From DASXKD01 sp963703605 (GTDB lineage Bacteria > Actinomycetota > Actinomycetes > Streptosporangiales > Streptosporangiaceae), in contig CAVPFC010000033.1 of the NCBI GenBank assembly GCA_963703605.1, positions 62,001 through 126,000 on the forward strand: 64,000 nucleotides of DNA, written 5' to 3'. Of the stretch, positions 52,524 through 60,774 are shown piece by piece. How positions within the stretch are numbered: position 1 is the first letter of the stretch; every line of letters starts with the position of its first letter. The translations under genes and the position numbers were made by a program. Below the pieces are notes generated by a model, which worked only from the letters and a program-made list of their open reading frames with translations, searched no databases and was not told where the DNA came from.

Positions 52524-53609
52524 TCATTTCCAGGCGGTGCCGTTCCACCGCAGGATCAGGGGCTTCGTGGGACCGATGCCACTGCCGCTGTAGCCGGCCG
52601 CCCAAGCATTGCGAGCGGAGGTGGCGACCACGCCGCGGAGGTTGGTGCCGCCTCCCGGGGTCGGGCTGGGCACCCGCTTCCACGCGGTGCCGTTCCACCG
52701 CAGGATCAGGCTAATACCGGGGCCGCACCCGCAGCTGATCTCGCCGACCGCCCAGGCGCTGCTGGCGGAAGTTACGGCCACGCCAAAGAGGAGGTCGCCG
52801 AGGCCTTCGCCTCCAGGGCTCGGGCTGGGCACCCGCTTCCAGGCGGTGCCGTTCCACCGCACGATCAGTGTCTTGGTGCCGGTGTAGCCGACCGCCCAGG
52901 CGCTACCGGCGGAGGTCGCGGCCACGCCGGAGAGACGTGCCGCTCGGGCTGGGCACCTGCTTCCAGGTCGTGCCGTTCCACCGCACGATCAGGGTCTTGG
53001 TGCCGCTGCCGGTGGGATAGCCGACCGCCCAGGCGTTGCTGGCGGAGGTGGCGGCCACGCCGTCGAGCAGGCTGTTCGCCGGGCCGGGCTGGGCACCTGC
53101 TTCCAGGCGGCGCCGTTCCACCGCACGATTAGGGTCTTGCCGTTGCCGGCGTAGCCGACCGCCCAGGCGTTGCTGGCGGAGGTGGCGGCCACACCGGAGA
53201 GACTGCCGCGGGCCGGGCTGGGTACCTGCTTCCAGGCGGTGCCGTTCCACCGCAGGATCAGCGTCTTGGTACCGGTGCTGCCGACCGCCCAGGCGTCGCT
53301 GGCGGAGGTGGCGGCCACGCCATCGAGGACGCTGCCTGCGGGAGCCGGGCTCGGCACCTGCTTCCAGGCGGTGCCGTTCCAGTGCTCGATCAGGGCCTTT
53401 CCTTTACTGGTGAAGCAGTGGGTGCAGCCAACCACCCAGGCGTTGCTGGCGGACGTCGCGGCCACGCCGTCAAGCTGATTGTGGACATATACCACCGTGC
53501 CCAAGGACTCGGTCCGGGCAGCCGCGGCCGGCGCCACCCCGGCGCCCACCCCCGCCAGCAACAACGGCACCGCGAATAGCCTGGCTGAACGCATGATGTA
53601 GCTGTGCAC
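52524..53609 (-). pseudogene. Second secreted WAVG-repeat protein, broken by two frameshifts
   Basis: Paralogue of the gene at 51168-52313, with a signal peptide (ARLFAVPLLLAGVGAGVAPAAA) and seven WAVG/WNGTAW repeats spread over three frames. GTG at 53607-53609 follows AAGGGGG. The first break is at 53081-53083: one more base in that G run (C run on the coding strand) restores VPSPAPANSLLDGVAATS. The second, near 52940, is cured by removing one base (PSARLSGVAATSAGSAWAVG). All repeats keep their consensus on both sides, so the gene is likely intact in the organism. One blade has the same CGCG insertion as its neighbour. Confidence 0.72.
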
Positions 53610-54185
53610 CCGAAGACCCCCTTCGTCCCCCCCGTGGCCCGGCTCTCGCGCCTGCGGCCACGGTCCCGGGCTTATCCCCGCCCCAGGGTCTTGGCGCTAC
53701 CGGCCCCCGTTCTGCCTGGCCGGCCCGGCCCTCACTCTGGCACCCAGTGCCGCCCACTATGGGCACAGCCGCAGACGGCGTGTCAAGGCGGTGCCCAGAC
53801 CGCTGGCACGCGGTTGGCACACGGGGGATTCCGGCGCGTTGCGCCCTGCTCCGTCCCGTTGCCCCGGAGCGCTCCGCTGGCCTGCGCCGATTGCGCCCTA
53901 CTCGCCCGCGTTCCGTCGCCTTTCGTGCGCCGGAACTCAATCGAAGTGTGACCTTTGAGATCTAGGGTGGACACGCAGTATCAGTTACAACTGGTATCCG
54001 GGCAGTTGCAAGGGCGCGCTGCGCGGTGGCTTTCGATTCCCATCCTGTGTGACAGCGGGCCATGGCCCGGTTACTGAGCGGCGGATCTTACCCACAAGGC
54101 GACCGTCGGCCAGATCAGCCTTACAGCGAGCGGGACTTTGTGGAAGGAGATACTCGGTGCGCTTGAGGCCATCGGGTGATCCGCC
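53610..54185. other. Intergenic region between the WAVG gene and the PAS-GGDEF gene
   Basis: No gene supported. It must hold the leftward promoter of the WAVG gene and the rightward promoter of the GGDEF gene. A palindrome with GTTACAAC core lies at 53982-53993. I looked for a c-di-GMP riboswitch and found nothing resembling one. Confidence 0.5.
53982..53993. promoter_or_regulatory. Palindrome CAGTTACAACTG, possible operator
   Basis: Perfect CAGTT-AC-AACTG with an extended near-symmetric flank (TATC ... GGTATC). The GTTACAAC core is the same as in the palindrome at 4275-4286. Confidence 0.35.
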
Positions 54186-56315
54186 ATGAGCCTGGCTGCG
54201 GTGGCGGGGGTGGCGGCCGGGTTCGCTGTGACCGCCGTCGCGGTGGTGAGCTTGTGGCGTGGCGCGCTGCGCCAGGCCTGGTCCGACCGGCGCCCTTACC
54301 TGTGGTTCGCGGTTGCCGCCGGGTTCGGGTTCGCGAGCGTGATCGTGGGACAGGCGGTCTCCCTCCCCGCGGACGAGACGACGATGGTGGTCTCCTACGC
54401 CGACGTGGCCGCGCTGCTCTTCCTGCCCGCCATGGCCGCGGGCCTGGCCGGGCTTGCCTCCAGCGCCAATGCCGCGATGGCGGAGACGCAGCCAGCCCGA
54501 CGGTTCCGGCGTGGCCCGGGCATCGCGGGCGCCTACCTGCTGGACGGGTACGTGCTGGCCGCGGCGCTGTTCCTGGTTGGCTGGGTCACCCTGTTCGGCC
54601 ACGTCTACACGACCTCCGGCGCCACCGCGTCGACGTTCGCCGCCGAGCTGATTCACCCGCTGGCGGACCTCCTGGTGCTCGGGGCCTGTCTTCCCTTCGT
54701 CCAGGCGGCGGGGCGGCGGGCGGTGACGCCCTACCTGGCGCTGGTCGCCATGACCGTGGCCGATTCGCTCGCGGTCGCCGCCCGGGCCGCGGGCAGCCAT
54801 CCCGGCGCGGGCACGCTGGCCGCGCAGCTTGCCGCGCTGGTTCTGCTCGCCCTGACGCCCTGGGCGAGCGGCATCTGGCCGGCCGCTACCCGGTGGATCG
54901 GCGATGCCCGCGAGGTGAGCACGGCCGCGGCGGCCACCACGGCCGCCGTGGCGGGTCTGCTGGTCCTCGGGCAGGCAACGGCCAGCGGGCACCTGCCCGA
55001 GCCGGTGGAGTTCTACGTCCTCGGGGCGATGGCGGTCCTGCTCGCGGTCCGCATGGTGAGCCTGGTGCGGCGGGTGGACTCCTGGTCACGGGTGTGGCAG
55101 GAGTCGGGCCGCCAGTTCCGCCAGCTTGCCGAGCGGACCAGCGACGTGGTGCTGCTGTGCGATCTGGATGGGGTCATCAAGTACGCGAGCCGGGCGGTCA
55201 ACGGCTACGGCTACACGCCGGAGAGCCTGCGCGGCGTTTCCCTGGCCGACCTGCTCCACCCCGAGGACAGGGCCGGCGGCATGCGGGCCGTCCGGCGGGC
55301 GATCATGGGCAAGGCACAGCGCGTCGGCCGCTACCCGTGCCGGGTCCGGGCCGCGGACGGCACCTGGCGGCACGTGCAGTCCACGGTGTCGCTCTACGTC
55401 GACCCGGGCCACCCGGACCGGCTGCTGCTCACCGCCCGGGACATGAGCGCCCAGGTGGCGCTGCGCCGCCAGGTCACCCACCTCACCTTCCACGACGGGC
55501 TGACCGGGCTGCCGAACCGGGCCTACGTGGAGCAGCGGGCCCAAGACGTGCTCGGCCAGGTCAGGCACGCTCCCGCGGCCGGCGACGCGGGCCAGCAGAG
55601 CGTGCCCGGCGTCATCGTGCTGGGCATGGACGGCTTCACCGCGATCAACGATGAGCGCGGGCACGCCGCGGGAGACCTGCTGCTGGCACAGGTCGCCCGC
55701 AGGCTGCGCCTGGCGGTCTCCCCGCAGGACACGGTGGCGCGCTGGGGCGGCGACGAGTTCGCCGTCCTCACCGAAAGTGCCGCGAGCGCCGCGGAACTCG
55801 CCGATATTGCCGAACGGCTGTCGCGTAGCGTGTCGTCACAGCCGTTCCGGATCGGGGAGACCGACCTGGCCATCACGGCCAGCGTCGGGGTCGCACGGGC
55901 CGACGGAAGCCCGGCGGCTCACGTGTGGCGCAACGCCGAGATGGCGCTGGCGCGAGCCAAGCTGTCCGGCGGGGCCGGCCGGGTCGAGGTCGGCCAGCCC
56001 GGGCCGGCAGCGGACTCCGGCGCGGCGGCGGGCACCCCGGGAGCCGGTGCGCCCGGGACCGCCGGGCCAGCGGATCCCGGGGCCGGCGGACCGGATGCCA
56101 GCGAGCCTGATGATCCCGGCCCGGGTGAGCCGGGCCCACGCGGGCCAGCGGATCCCGGGGCCGGCGGACCGGATGCCGGCGGGCCAGGTGATGCCGGGCC
56201 CGGTCAGCCGGGGGCCGGCGAACTCGGCGATCCCGGCGGTGCGGGCAAGGCCGGGGTGGGCCCGGCCATGGAGTCCATCGGGACCGCCGAAACCCCGGCC
56301 GGGGCGGGTGCGTGA
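54186..56315 (+). CDS. Membrane PAS-GGDEF protein, probable diguanylate cyclase
   Basis: A 709-residue protein. About nine membrane helices cover residues 1-300, a PAS domain follows (FRQLAERTSDVVLLCDLDGVIKYASRAV, YGYTPESLRG, VRAADGTWRHVQST), then GGDEF near residue 520 (VARWGGDEFAVLTE). The usual D-x-D-x-F-K block is altered to VLGMDGFTAINDERGH, and the I-site position reads SPQD, without the Arg of RxxD, so product inhibition may be lost. The C-terminal 110 residues are Gly/Pro/Asp-rich low complexity. ATG at 54186. It faces away from the WAVG-repeat genes. Confidence 0.82.
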   Translation: MSLAAVAGVAAGFAVTAVAVVSLWRGALRQAWSDRRPYLWFAVAAGFGFASVIVGQAVSLPADETTMVVSYADVAALLFLPAMAAGLAGLASSANAAMAETQPARRFRRGPGIAGAYLLDGYVLAAALFLVGWVTLFGHVYTTSGATASTFAAELIHPLADLLVLGACLPFVQAAGRRAVTPYLALVAMTVADSLAVAARAAGSHPGAGTLAAQLAALVLLALTPWASGIWPAATRWIGDAREVSTAAAATTAAVAGLLVLGQATASGHLPEPVEFYVLGAMAVLLAVRMVSLVRRVDSWSRVWQESGRQFRQLAERTSDVVLLCDLDGVIKYASRAVNGYGYTPESLRGVSLADLLHPEDRAGGMRAVRRAIMGKAQRVGRYPCRVRAADGTWRHVQSTVSLYVDPGHPDRLLLTARDMSAQVALRRQVTHLTFHDGLTGLPNRAYVEQRAQDVLGQVRHAPAAGDAGQQSVPGVIVLGMDGFTAINDERGHAAGDLLLAQVARRLRLAVSPQDTVARWGGDEFAVLTESAASAAELADIAERLSRSVSSQPFRIGETDLAITASVGVARADGSPAAHVWRNAEMALARAKLSGGAGRVEVGQPGPAADSGAAAGTPGAGAPGTAGPADPGAGGPDASEPDDPGPGEPGPRGPADPGAGGPDAGGPGDAGPGQPGAGELGDPGGAGKAGVGPAMESIGTAETPAGAGA
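56064..56177. repeat. 36-bp exact direct repeat in the GGDEF tail
   Basis: The 36 bases at 56064-56099 recur exactly at 56142-56177 (offset 78), encoding PADPGAGGPDA-type residues. The sequence between is a degenerate version. Confidence 0.75.
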
Positions 56316-56422
56316 GCGCACGGCCGAGCAGCGCACGGCCCGCGGAACACCCGGCAGCAGAGCTGCCGGCGCCCCGCTGCCGGGCAGCCAATCTCATATC
56401 CCGAGACGAAACCTCTCTCAGG

Positions 56423-56451
56423 TTGACGGATCTGACCCCATGGACCACAGT
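56423..56451 (+). promoter_or_regulatory. Promoter TTGACG-N17-CACAGT for the ilv leader
   Basis: TTGACG (56423-56428) is a near-consensus -35. After 17 nt, CACAGT (56446-56451) is a weak -10. It ends 7 nt before GTG 56459, so the leader peptide would start at the 5' end of the mRNA. Confidence 0.5.
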
Positions 56452-56458
56452 GGACTAC

Positions 56459-56506
56459 GTGCATGGTGCGCAGATTCTCGTACTCGCCAGGCGCGCGGAT
56501 CGCTGA
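56459..56506 (+). CDS. ilv operon leader peptide
   Basis: Fifteen residues, MHGAQILVLARRADR, containing the consecutive codons ATT-CTC-GTA-CTC (Ile-Leu-Val-Leu), the three amino acids made by the pathway. An intrinsic terminator follows 21 nt after its stop. Ribosome stalling at these codons under shortage would let transcription pass into ilvB. Another in-frame GTG at 56450 would add three residues. Leader peptides with this ILV run precede ilvB in other actinomycetes, as I recall. Confidence 0.75.
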   Translation: MHGAQILVLARRADR

Positions 56507-56527
56507 ACCCCGCTCATCCGCGCGCTA

Positions 56528-56560
56528 CCCCTCGGCTGCCTTCGGCAGGAGGGGTTTTTT
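56528..56560 (+). terminator. Attenuator terminator before ilvB
   Basis: CCCCTC pairs with GAGGGG and CTGCC with GGCAG around a TTC loop (with a GG bulge), followed directly by six T residues (56555-56560). It is one of very few T-run terminators in the window. Together with the leader peptide it forms a classical attenuator. Confidence 0.85.
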
Positions 56561-56604
56561 GTTGCCAGCCCGAAGCCGAAGACCCCTAGATGAGGAAGCA
56601 TCCG

Positions 56605-58536
56605 ATGACTGACCAGACCACGACGACGGTCGGCCCCCGGACCGGGCAGGCAGGCTCGGCGCGCCCCGGCCAGGCCCCCTCGCCGCGTGACCTCGCGGCC
56701 CGGGCACCGGGGCGGGAAGCGACCGGCGCGGCGGGCCCGCGCCGGCCCGAAGCCGAGCCGCCCGCCACCCAGCCGGTCCAGATGACCGGGGCCCAGGCCC
56801 TGGTGGCAGCGCTGGAACGGCTCGGGGTCGATGTCGTGTTCGGCATCCCCGGCGGCGCCATCCTGCCCGCCTATGACCCGCTGTTCGACTCCGCCAGCGT
56901 GCGCCACATCCTGGTCCGCCACGAGCAGGGCGCGGGTCATGCGGCGGCGGGCTACGCCCAGGTGACCGGGCGTCCCGGCGTGTGCATGGCCACCTCGGGC
57001 CCGGGTGCGACCAACCTGGTCACCCCGCTGGCCGACGCCTACATGGACTCGGTACCCGTGGTCGCGATCACCGGGCAGGTGCCGAGCAGCCTCATCGGCA
57101 CCGACGGTTTCCAGGAAGCGGACATCGCCGGGATCACCCTGCCGATCACGAAGCACAACTTCCTGATCACCAACGCCGACGACATCGCCAGGACCGTCGC
57201 CGAGGCGTTCCATGTGGCCTCGACCGGGCGCCCGGGGCCGGTTCTCGTCGACATCGCGAAGGACGCGCTCCAGGCGAAGACCCAGTTCCGCTGGCCGGTT
57301 CCGTTCGACCTGCCGGGTTATCACCCGGTGACCCGGCCGCACTCCCGGCAGGTCCGCGAGGCGGCGCGGATGATGATGACCGCCTCCCGGCCCGTGCTCT
57401 ACGTGGGCGGCGGGGTGATCAAGGCGGGTGCCAGCCCGGAGCTGCTCGCGCTGGCCGAGCTGACCGGCATGCCCGTGGTGACCACGCTCATGGCCCGCGG
57501 CGCATTTCCCAGCAGCCATCCCCAGAACATGGGCATGCCTGGCATGCACGGCAAGGTGGCCGCCGTGGGTGCCCTGCAAAAGGCGGACCTGCTGGTGACG
57601 CTCGGGGCCAGGTTCGATGACCGGGTGACCGGGCGGCTCGACACCTTCGCGCCGGAGGCGGCGGTGGTGCACGCCGACATCGACCCGGCGGAGATCTCCA
57701 AGAACCGGCACGCCGACGTGCCCATCGTGGGTGACTGCCGCGAGGTGATCACCGAGTTGCTCGCCGCGGTCGAGGCCGAGCAGGAGGCCGGCCACAAGAC
57801 CGATCTGGCCGCCTGGTGGTCCCAGCTCGATGCGTGGCGGGCCACCTACCCGCTCGGGTACGACGAGCCGGACGACGGCTCGCTGTCTCCCCAGTACGCG
57901 ATCGAGCGCATCGGCAAGCTGGCCGGCCCGGACGCGGTCTATGTGGCCGGCGTCGGCCAGCATCAGATGTGGGCCGCGCAGTTCATCGACCACGAGCGGC
58001 CGCGCCACTGGCTGAACTCCGGCGGCCTGGGCACCATGGGGTACGCCGTTCCCGCCGCCATGGGAGCCAAGGTGGGCGCGCCGGAGGCGGCGGTGTGGGC
58101 GATCGACGGCGACGGCTGCTTCCAGATGACCAACCAGGAGCTCGCGACCTGCGCCCTGGAGGGCATCCCGATCAAGGTCGCGGTCATCAACAACGGCAAC
58201 CTGGGCATGGTCCGCCAGTGGCAGACGCTCTTCTACAACGAGCGGTACTCGCAGACCGACCTCGACCGCCCGCCCGCGAGCGGGTCGGCGGGGACCCGGA
58301 TTCCCGACTTCGTCAAGCTTGCCGAGGCTTACGGCTGCGTGGGGCTCCGCTGCGAGAAGGCCGCCGACGTGGACGCCGTGATCAAGCAGGCCGCCGAGAT
58401 CACCGACCGCCCCGTCGTGATCGACTTCATCGTGCACCGCGACGCGATGGTGTGGCCCATGGTGGCCGCCGGCACCAGCAACGACGACATCAAGGTGGCG
58501 CGGGACATGGCGCCGGACTGGGACGTGACTGAATGA
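56605..58536 (+). CDS. ilvB: Acetolactate synthase large subunit
   Basis: A 643-residue TPP- and FAD-dependent enzyme for the first common step of Val, Leu and Ile synthesis. After a 55-residue Pro/Arg-rich N-terminus the core has GAQALVAALERLGVDVVFGIPGG, RHEQGAGHAAAGYA with the TPP Glu, and SGPGATNLVTPLADAYMDSVP. The C-terminal TPP motif is GDGCFQMTNQELATC near residue 505, followed by NNGNLGMVRQWQ. ATG at 56605 is behind GAGGAAG; ATG at 56590 is an alternative. Control by the attenuator upstream. ilvN is 148 nt downstream, separated by a dispersed repeat. Confidence 0.95.
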   Translation: MTDQTTTTVGPRTGQAGSARPGQAPSPRDLAARAPGREATGAAGPRRPEAEPPATQPVQMTGAQALVAALERLGVDVVFGIPGGAILPAYDPLFDSASVRHILVRHEQGAGHAAAGYAQVTGRPGVCMATSGPGATNLVTPLADAYMDSVPVVAITGQVPSSLIGTDGFQEADIAGITLPITKHNFLITNADDIARTVAEAFHVASTGRPGPVLVDIAKDALQAKTQFRWPVPFDLPGYHPVTRPHSRQVREAARMMMTASRPVLYVGGGVIKAGASPELLALAELTGMPVVTTLMARGAFPSSHPQNMGMPGMHGKVAAVGALQKADLLVTLGARFDDRVTGRLDTFAPEAAVVHADIDPAEISKNRHADVPIVGDCREVITELLAAVEAEQEAGHKTDLAAWWSQLDAWRATYPLGYDEPDDGSLSPQYAIERIGKLAGPDAVYVAGVGQHQMWAAQFIDHERPRHWLNSGGLGTMGYAVPAAMGAKVGAPEAAVWAIDGDGCFQMTNQELATCALEGIPIKVAVINNGNLGMVRQWQTLFYNERYSQTDLDRPPASGSAGTRIPDFVKLAEAYGCVGLRCEKAADVDAVIKQAAEITDRPVVIDFIVHRDAMVWPMVAAGTSNDDIKVARDMAPDWDVTE

Positions 58537-58564
58537 GACACCCTCTGTCAACCACGGGTAGTGT

Positions 58565-58677
58565 CACGCCGCAGCCGCCGGGCCCAACGCCGCATAAGGC
58601 GCCCCAGGCGCCGTTGCGGTGTCCCGGCGGCGAGGACACGCCTCCCGAAGCCAGCGAAGCGCCCGCGAGGGAGGCAG
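58565..58677. repeat. Intergenic repeat, copy B, between ilvB and ilvN
   Basis: Shares left, middle and right blocks with 1371-1546. Its right end GCGCCCGCGAGGGAGGCAG (58659-58677) supplies the GGGAGG that is the likely ribosome site of ilvN. Confidence 0.6.
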
Positions 58678-58684
58678 ACAGAAG

Positions 58685-59266
58685 ATGATGACCATGCCCC
58701 TAACGCGGCTGCGGGACCAGGAGCCCAGCGCCAGCAGGCACACGCTGTCCGTGCTCGTGGAGAACAAGCCGGGCGTGCTCGTCCGGGTGGCCGGGCTGTT
58801 CTCGCGCCGCGGCTTCAACATCGAGTCGCTCGCGGTCGGGCCGACCGAGCATCAGGAGATCTCCCGGATGACGATCGTGGTGAACTGCGCGGAACACCCG
58901 CTGGAGCAGGTGACCAAGCAGCTCAACAAGCTGATCAACATCCTGAAGATCGTCGAGCTGGAGCCCTCCGTCGCGGTGCAGCGGGAACTCCTGCTGGTCA
59001 AGGTCCGGGCCGACGCCGAGACCAGGTCCCGGGTGCTGGAGACCGTGGCCCTGTTCCGGGCCAAGGTCGTCGACGTCGCCCAGGACGCGGTGACGGTCGA
59101 GGCCACCGGGAACAGGGACAAGCTGGACGCCCTGATCAGGGTGCTTGAGCCGTTCGGCATCAAGGAGCTGGTCCAGTCCGGCATGGTGGCCCTGGGACGC
59201 GGCAGCAAGTCCATAACCGACCGGGCGCTGCGGCCAGCCGACCGCGGCCTGGCCGGCCAGCAATAG
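58685..59266 (+). CDS. ilvN: Acetolactate synthase small (regulatory) subunit
   Basis: A 193-residue regulatory subunit. The N-terminal ACT domain reads HTLSVLVENKPGVLVRVAGLFSRRGFNIESLAVG and binds Val for feedback inhibition. The second ACT-like part contains RELLLVKVRADAETRSRVLE and FRAKVVDVAQDAVTVEATG. ATG at 58685 lies 10 or so nt after GGGAGG, which belongs to the dispersed repeat. ilvC follows after 13 nt. A tail of 20 residues extends beyond the family core. Confidence 0.94.
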   Translation: MMTMPLTRLRDQEPSASRHTLSVLVENKPGVLVRVAGLFSRRGFNIESLAVGPTEHQEISRMTIVVNCAEHPLEQVTKQLNKLINILKIVELEPSVAVQRELLLVKVRADAETRSRVLETVALFRAKVVDVAQDAVTVEATGNRDKLDALIRVLEPFGIKELVQSGMVALGRGSKSITDRALRPADRGLAGQQ

Positions 59267-59279
59267 CGAAAGGCGAGCA

Positions 59280-60290
59280 ATGGCGGACATCTTCTACGAC
59301 GACCAGGCCGATCTGGGAGTCATCCAGCAGCGGCACGTGGCGGTACTGGGCTACGGCAGCCAGGGGCACGCCCACGCGCTGTCGCTGCGTGACTCCGGCG
59401 TGGACGTCCGGGTGGGCCTGCCCGACGGCTCGCGCAGCCGGGCCGCCGCCGCCGGCGAGGGGCTGCGGGTGCTGACCCCCGAAGAGGCCTGCGAGGAGGC
59501 GGACCTGATCATGGTCCTCGTCCCCGATACCGTGCAGCGCTCCCTGTTCGCGGAGGCGATCGCGCCCAGCCTGGTCGAGGGCGACGCCCTGTTCTTCGCG
59601 CACGGGCTGAACATCCGTTACCAGCTCATCACCCCGCCGCCCGGGGTGGACGTCTGCATGGTCGCCCCCAAGGGACCCGGTCACCTGGTCCGGCGCCAGT
59701 TCGCCGAGGGCCGGGGGGTTCCCGTGCTCGTCGCGGTCGAGCGTGACGCGACGGGCAACGCCTGGCCGCTCACGCTGGCCTACGCCAAGGCGATCGGCGG
59801 CACCAGGGCTGGCGCGCTGGCCACCACGTTCGCCGAGGAGACCGAGACCGACCTGTTCGGCGAGCAGGTGGTGCTCTGCGGCGGGGTCTCCGAGCTGATC
59901 AAGGCGGGTTTCGACACGCTGGTCGAGGCCGGTTACCAGCCCGAGGTCGCCTACTTCGAGTGCCTGCACGAGATGAAGCTGATCGTCGACCTTATGTACG
60001 AGGGCGGCCTGTCGAAGATGTACTGGTCGGTTTCGGACACCGCGGAGTTCGGCGGCTACACGCGGGGCCCGCGGATCATCGACGGGCGCAGCGCCGAGGA
60101 GATGCGGCGCATCCTCGCCGAGATCCGCGACGGCTCATTCACCGCCGAGCTTGTCGAGGAGTTCGACAACGGCAAGCCGAACTTCCTCAAGCGGCGCGAG
60201 GCGCTGCACGCGGAACAGATCGAGCAGGTGGGCGCCAAGCTGCGCCCGCTGATGAGCTGGCTCGCTGCCGCCGACGCGGACGACGCCTGA
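59280..60290 (+). CDS. ilvC: Ketol-acid reductoisomerase
   Basis: A 336-residue class I enzyme, NADPH- and Mg-dependent second step of branched-chain amino acid synthesis. The cofactor site is VAVLGYGSQGHAHALSLRDSG, metal and substrate residues are in AEETETDLFGEQVVLCGG and YFECLHEMKLIVDLMYEGG, and SDTAEFGGYTRGPRI is typical. ATG at 59280, 13 nt after ilvN. Last gene of ilvBNC; leftward genes follow. Confidence 0.96.
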   Translation: MADIFYDDQADLGVIQQRHVAVLGYGSQGHAHALSLRDSGVDVRVGLPDGSRSRAAAAGEGLRVLTPEEACEEADLIMVLVPDTVQRSLFAEAIAPSLVEGDALFFAHGLNIRYQLITPPPGVDVCMVAPKGPGHLVRRQFAEGRGVPVLVAVERDATGNAWPLTLAYAKAIGGTRAGALATTFAEETETDLFGEQVVLCGGVSELIKAGFDTLVEAGYQPEVAYFECLHEMKLIVDLMYEGGLSKMYWSVSDTAEFGGYTRGPRIIDGRSAEEMRRILAEIRDGSFTAELVEEFDNGKPNFLKRREALHAEQIEQVGAKLRPLMSWLAAADADDA

Positions 60291-60311
60291 GGCCCGGCAA
60301 CCGCAGCATGA

Positions 60312-60767
60312 TCAAGGCGCCGGGCGGCGGGAGGAACCGGGGCGCCGGGTGAAGGCCGGGCGCAGCGGGCGCTCGGCGTAGCCGCCCTCGGCCAGCCCGG
60401 CGCGCCGCTCGAAGGTGTTCCGCGAGCCGAAGTCGCCGGTCAGCAGCCAGGACATGCCCGCGGCGAGGAAGTACAGCGGGAGCATGAGCACGCCGCCGCA
60501 GCACGCGAACTGGGTGGCGTGCCGCGCCTCGTGCCCGAGCAGGACTGCGGCCTGGCGCGCGCCGTCGGCGTCCAGCCGGGTCACGATCACGTTGCCGAGG
60601 CAGAACGCCGGAGCCGGGGGCACCGGCAGCCGGTAGCGCAGCGCGACGACCAGCCCGTCCCCGGCGCGGGTCAGCCTGGCCCGGCCCGCCGCCGCGACCA
60701 GGAGCCCGGCCGCCGTTGACCCGTTGAGCAGGTTGGCGACCAGCCGGGCCCGGTACGCGCCGCGCAT
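60312..60767 (-). CDS. Membrane protein with a HExxH motif
   Basis: A 151-residue protein starting MRGAYRARLVANLLNGSTAAGLLVA. Near residue 90 it has VLLGHEARHATQFACCGG, an HEARH zinc-binding helix like that of small metallopeptidases, followed by a membrane helix (VLMLPLYFLAAGMSWLLTG). The C-terminus reads FERRAGLAEGGYAERPLRP, with an Asn/Glu that could complete a metal site. ATG at 60765-60767 is 7 nt after the FtsH-like stop, so it is the last gene of that leftward operon. Protease activity is inferred from motif only. Confidence 0.65.
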   Translation of the reverse strand: MRGAYRARLVANLLNGSTAAGLLVAAAGRARLTRAGDGLVVALRYRLPVPPAPAFCLGNVIVTRLDADGARQAAVLLGHEARHATQFACCGGVLMLPLYFLAAGMSWLLTGDFGSRNTFERRAGLAEGGYAERPLRPAFTRRPGSSRRPAP

Positions 60768-60774
60768 CGCGGCG

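Noticed and set aside
52500..53480. CRISPR-like periodicity in the second WAVG gene
   Set aside because: The period of about 140 bp corresponds to protein repeats with divergent sequence, not to short repeats with unique spacers.
53941..54185. c-di-GMP riboswitch upstream of the PAS-GGDEF gene
   Set aside because: No conserved GEMM-type core or paired P1 could be found by eye.
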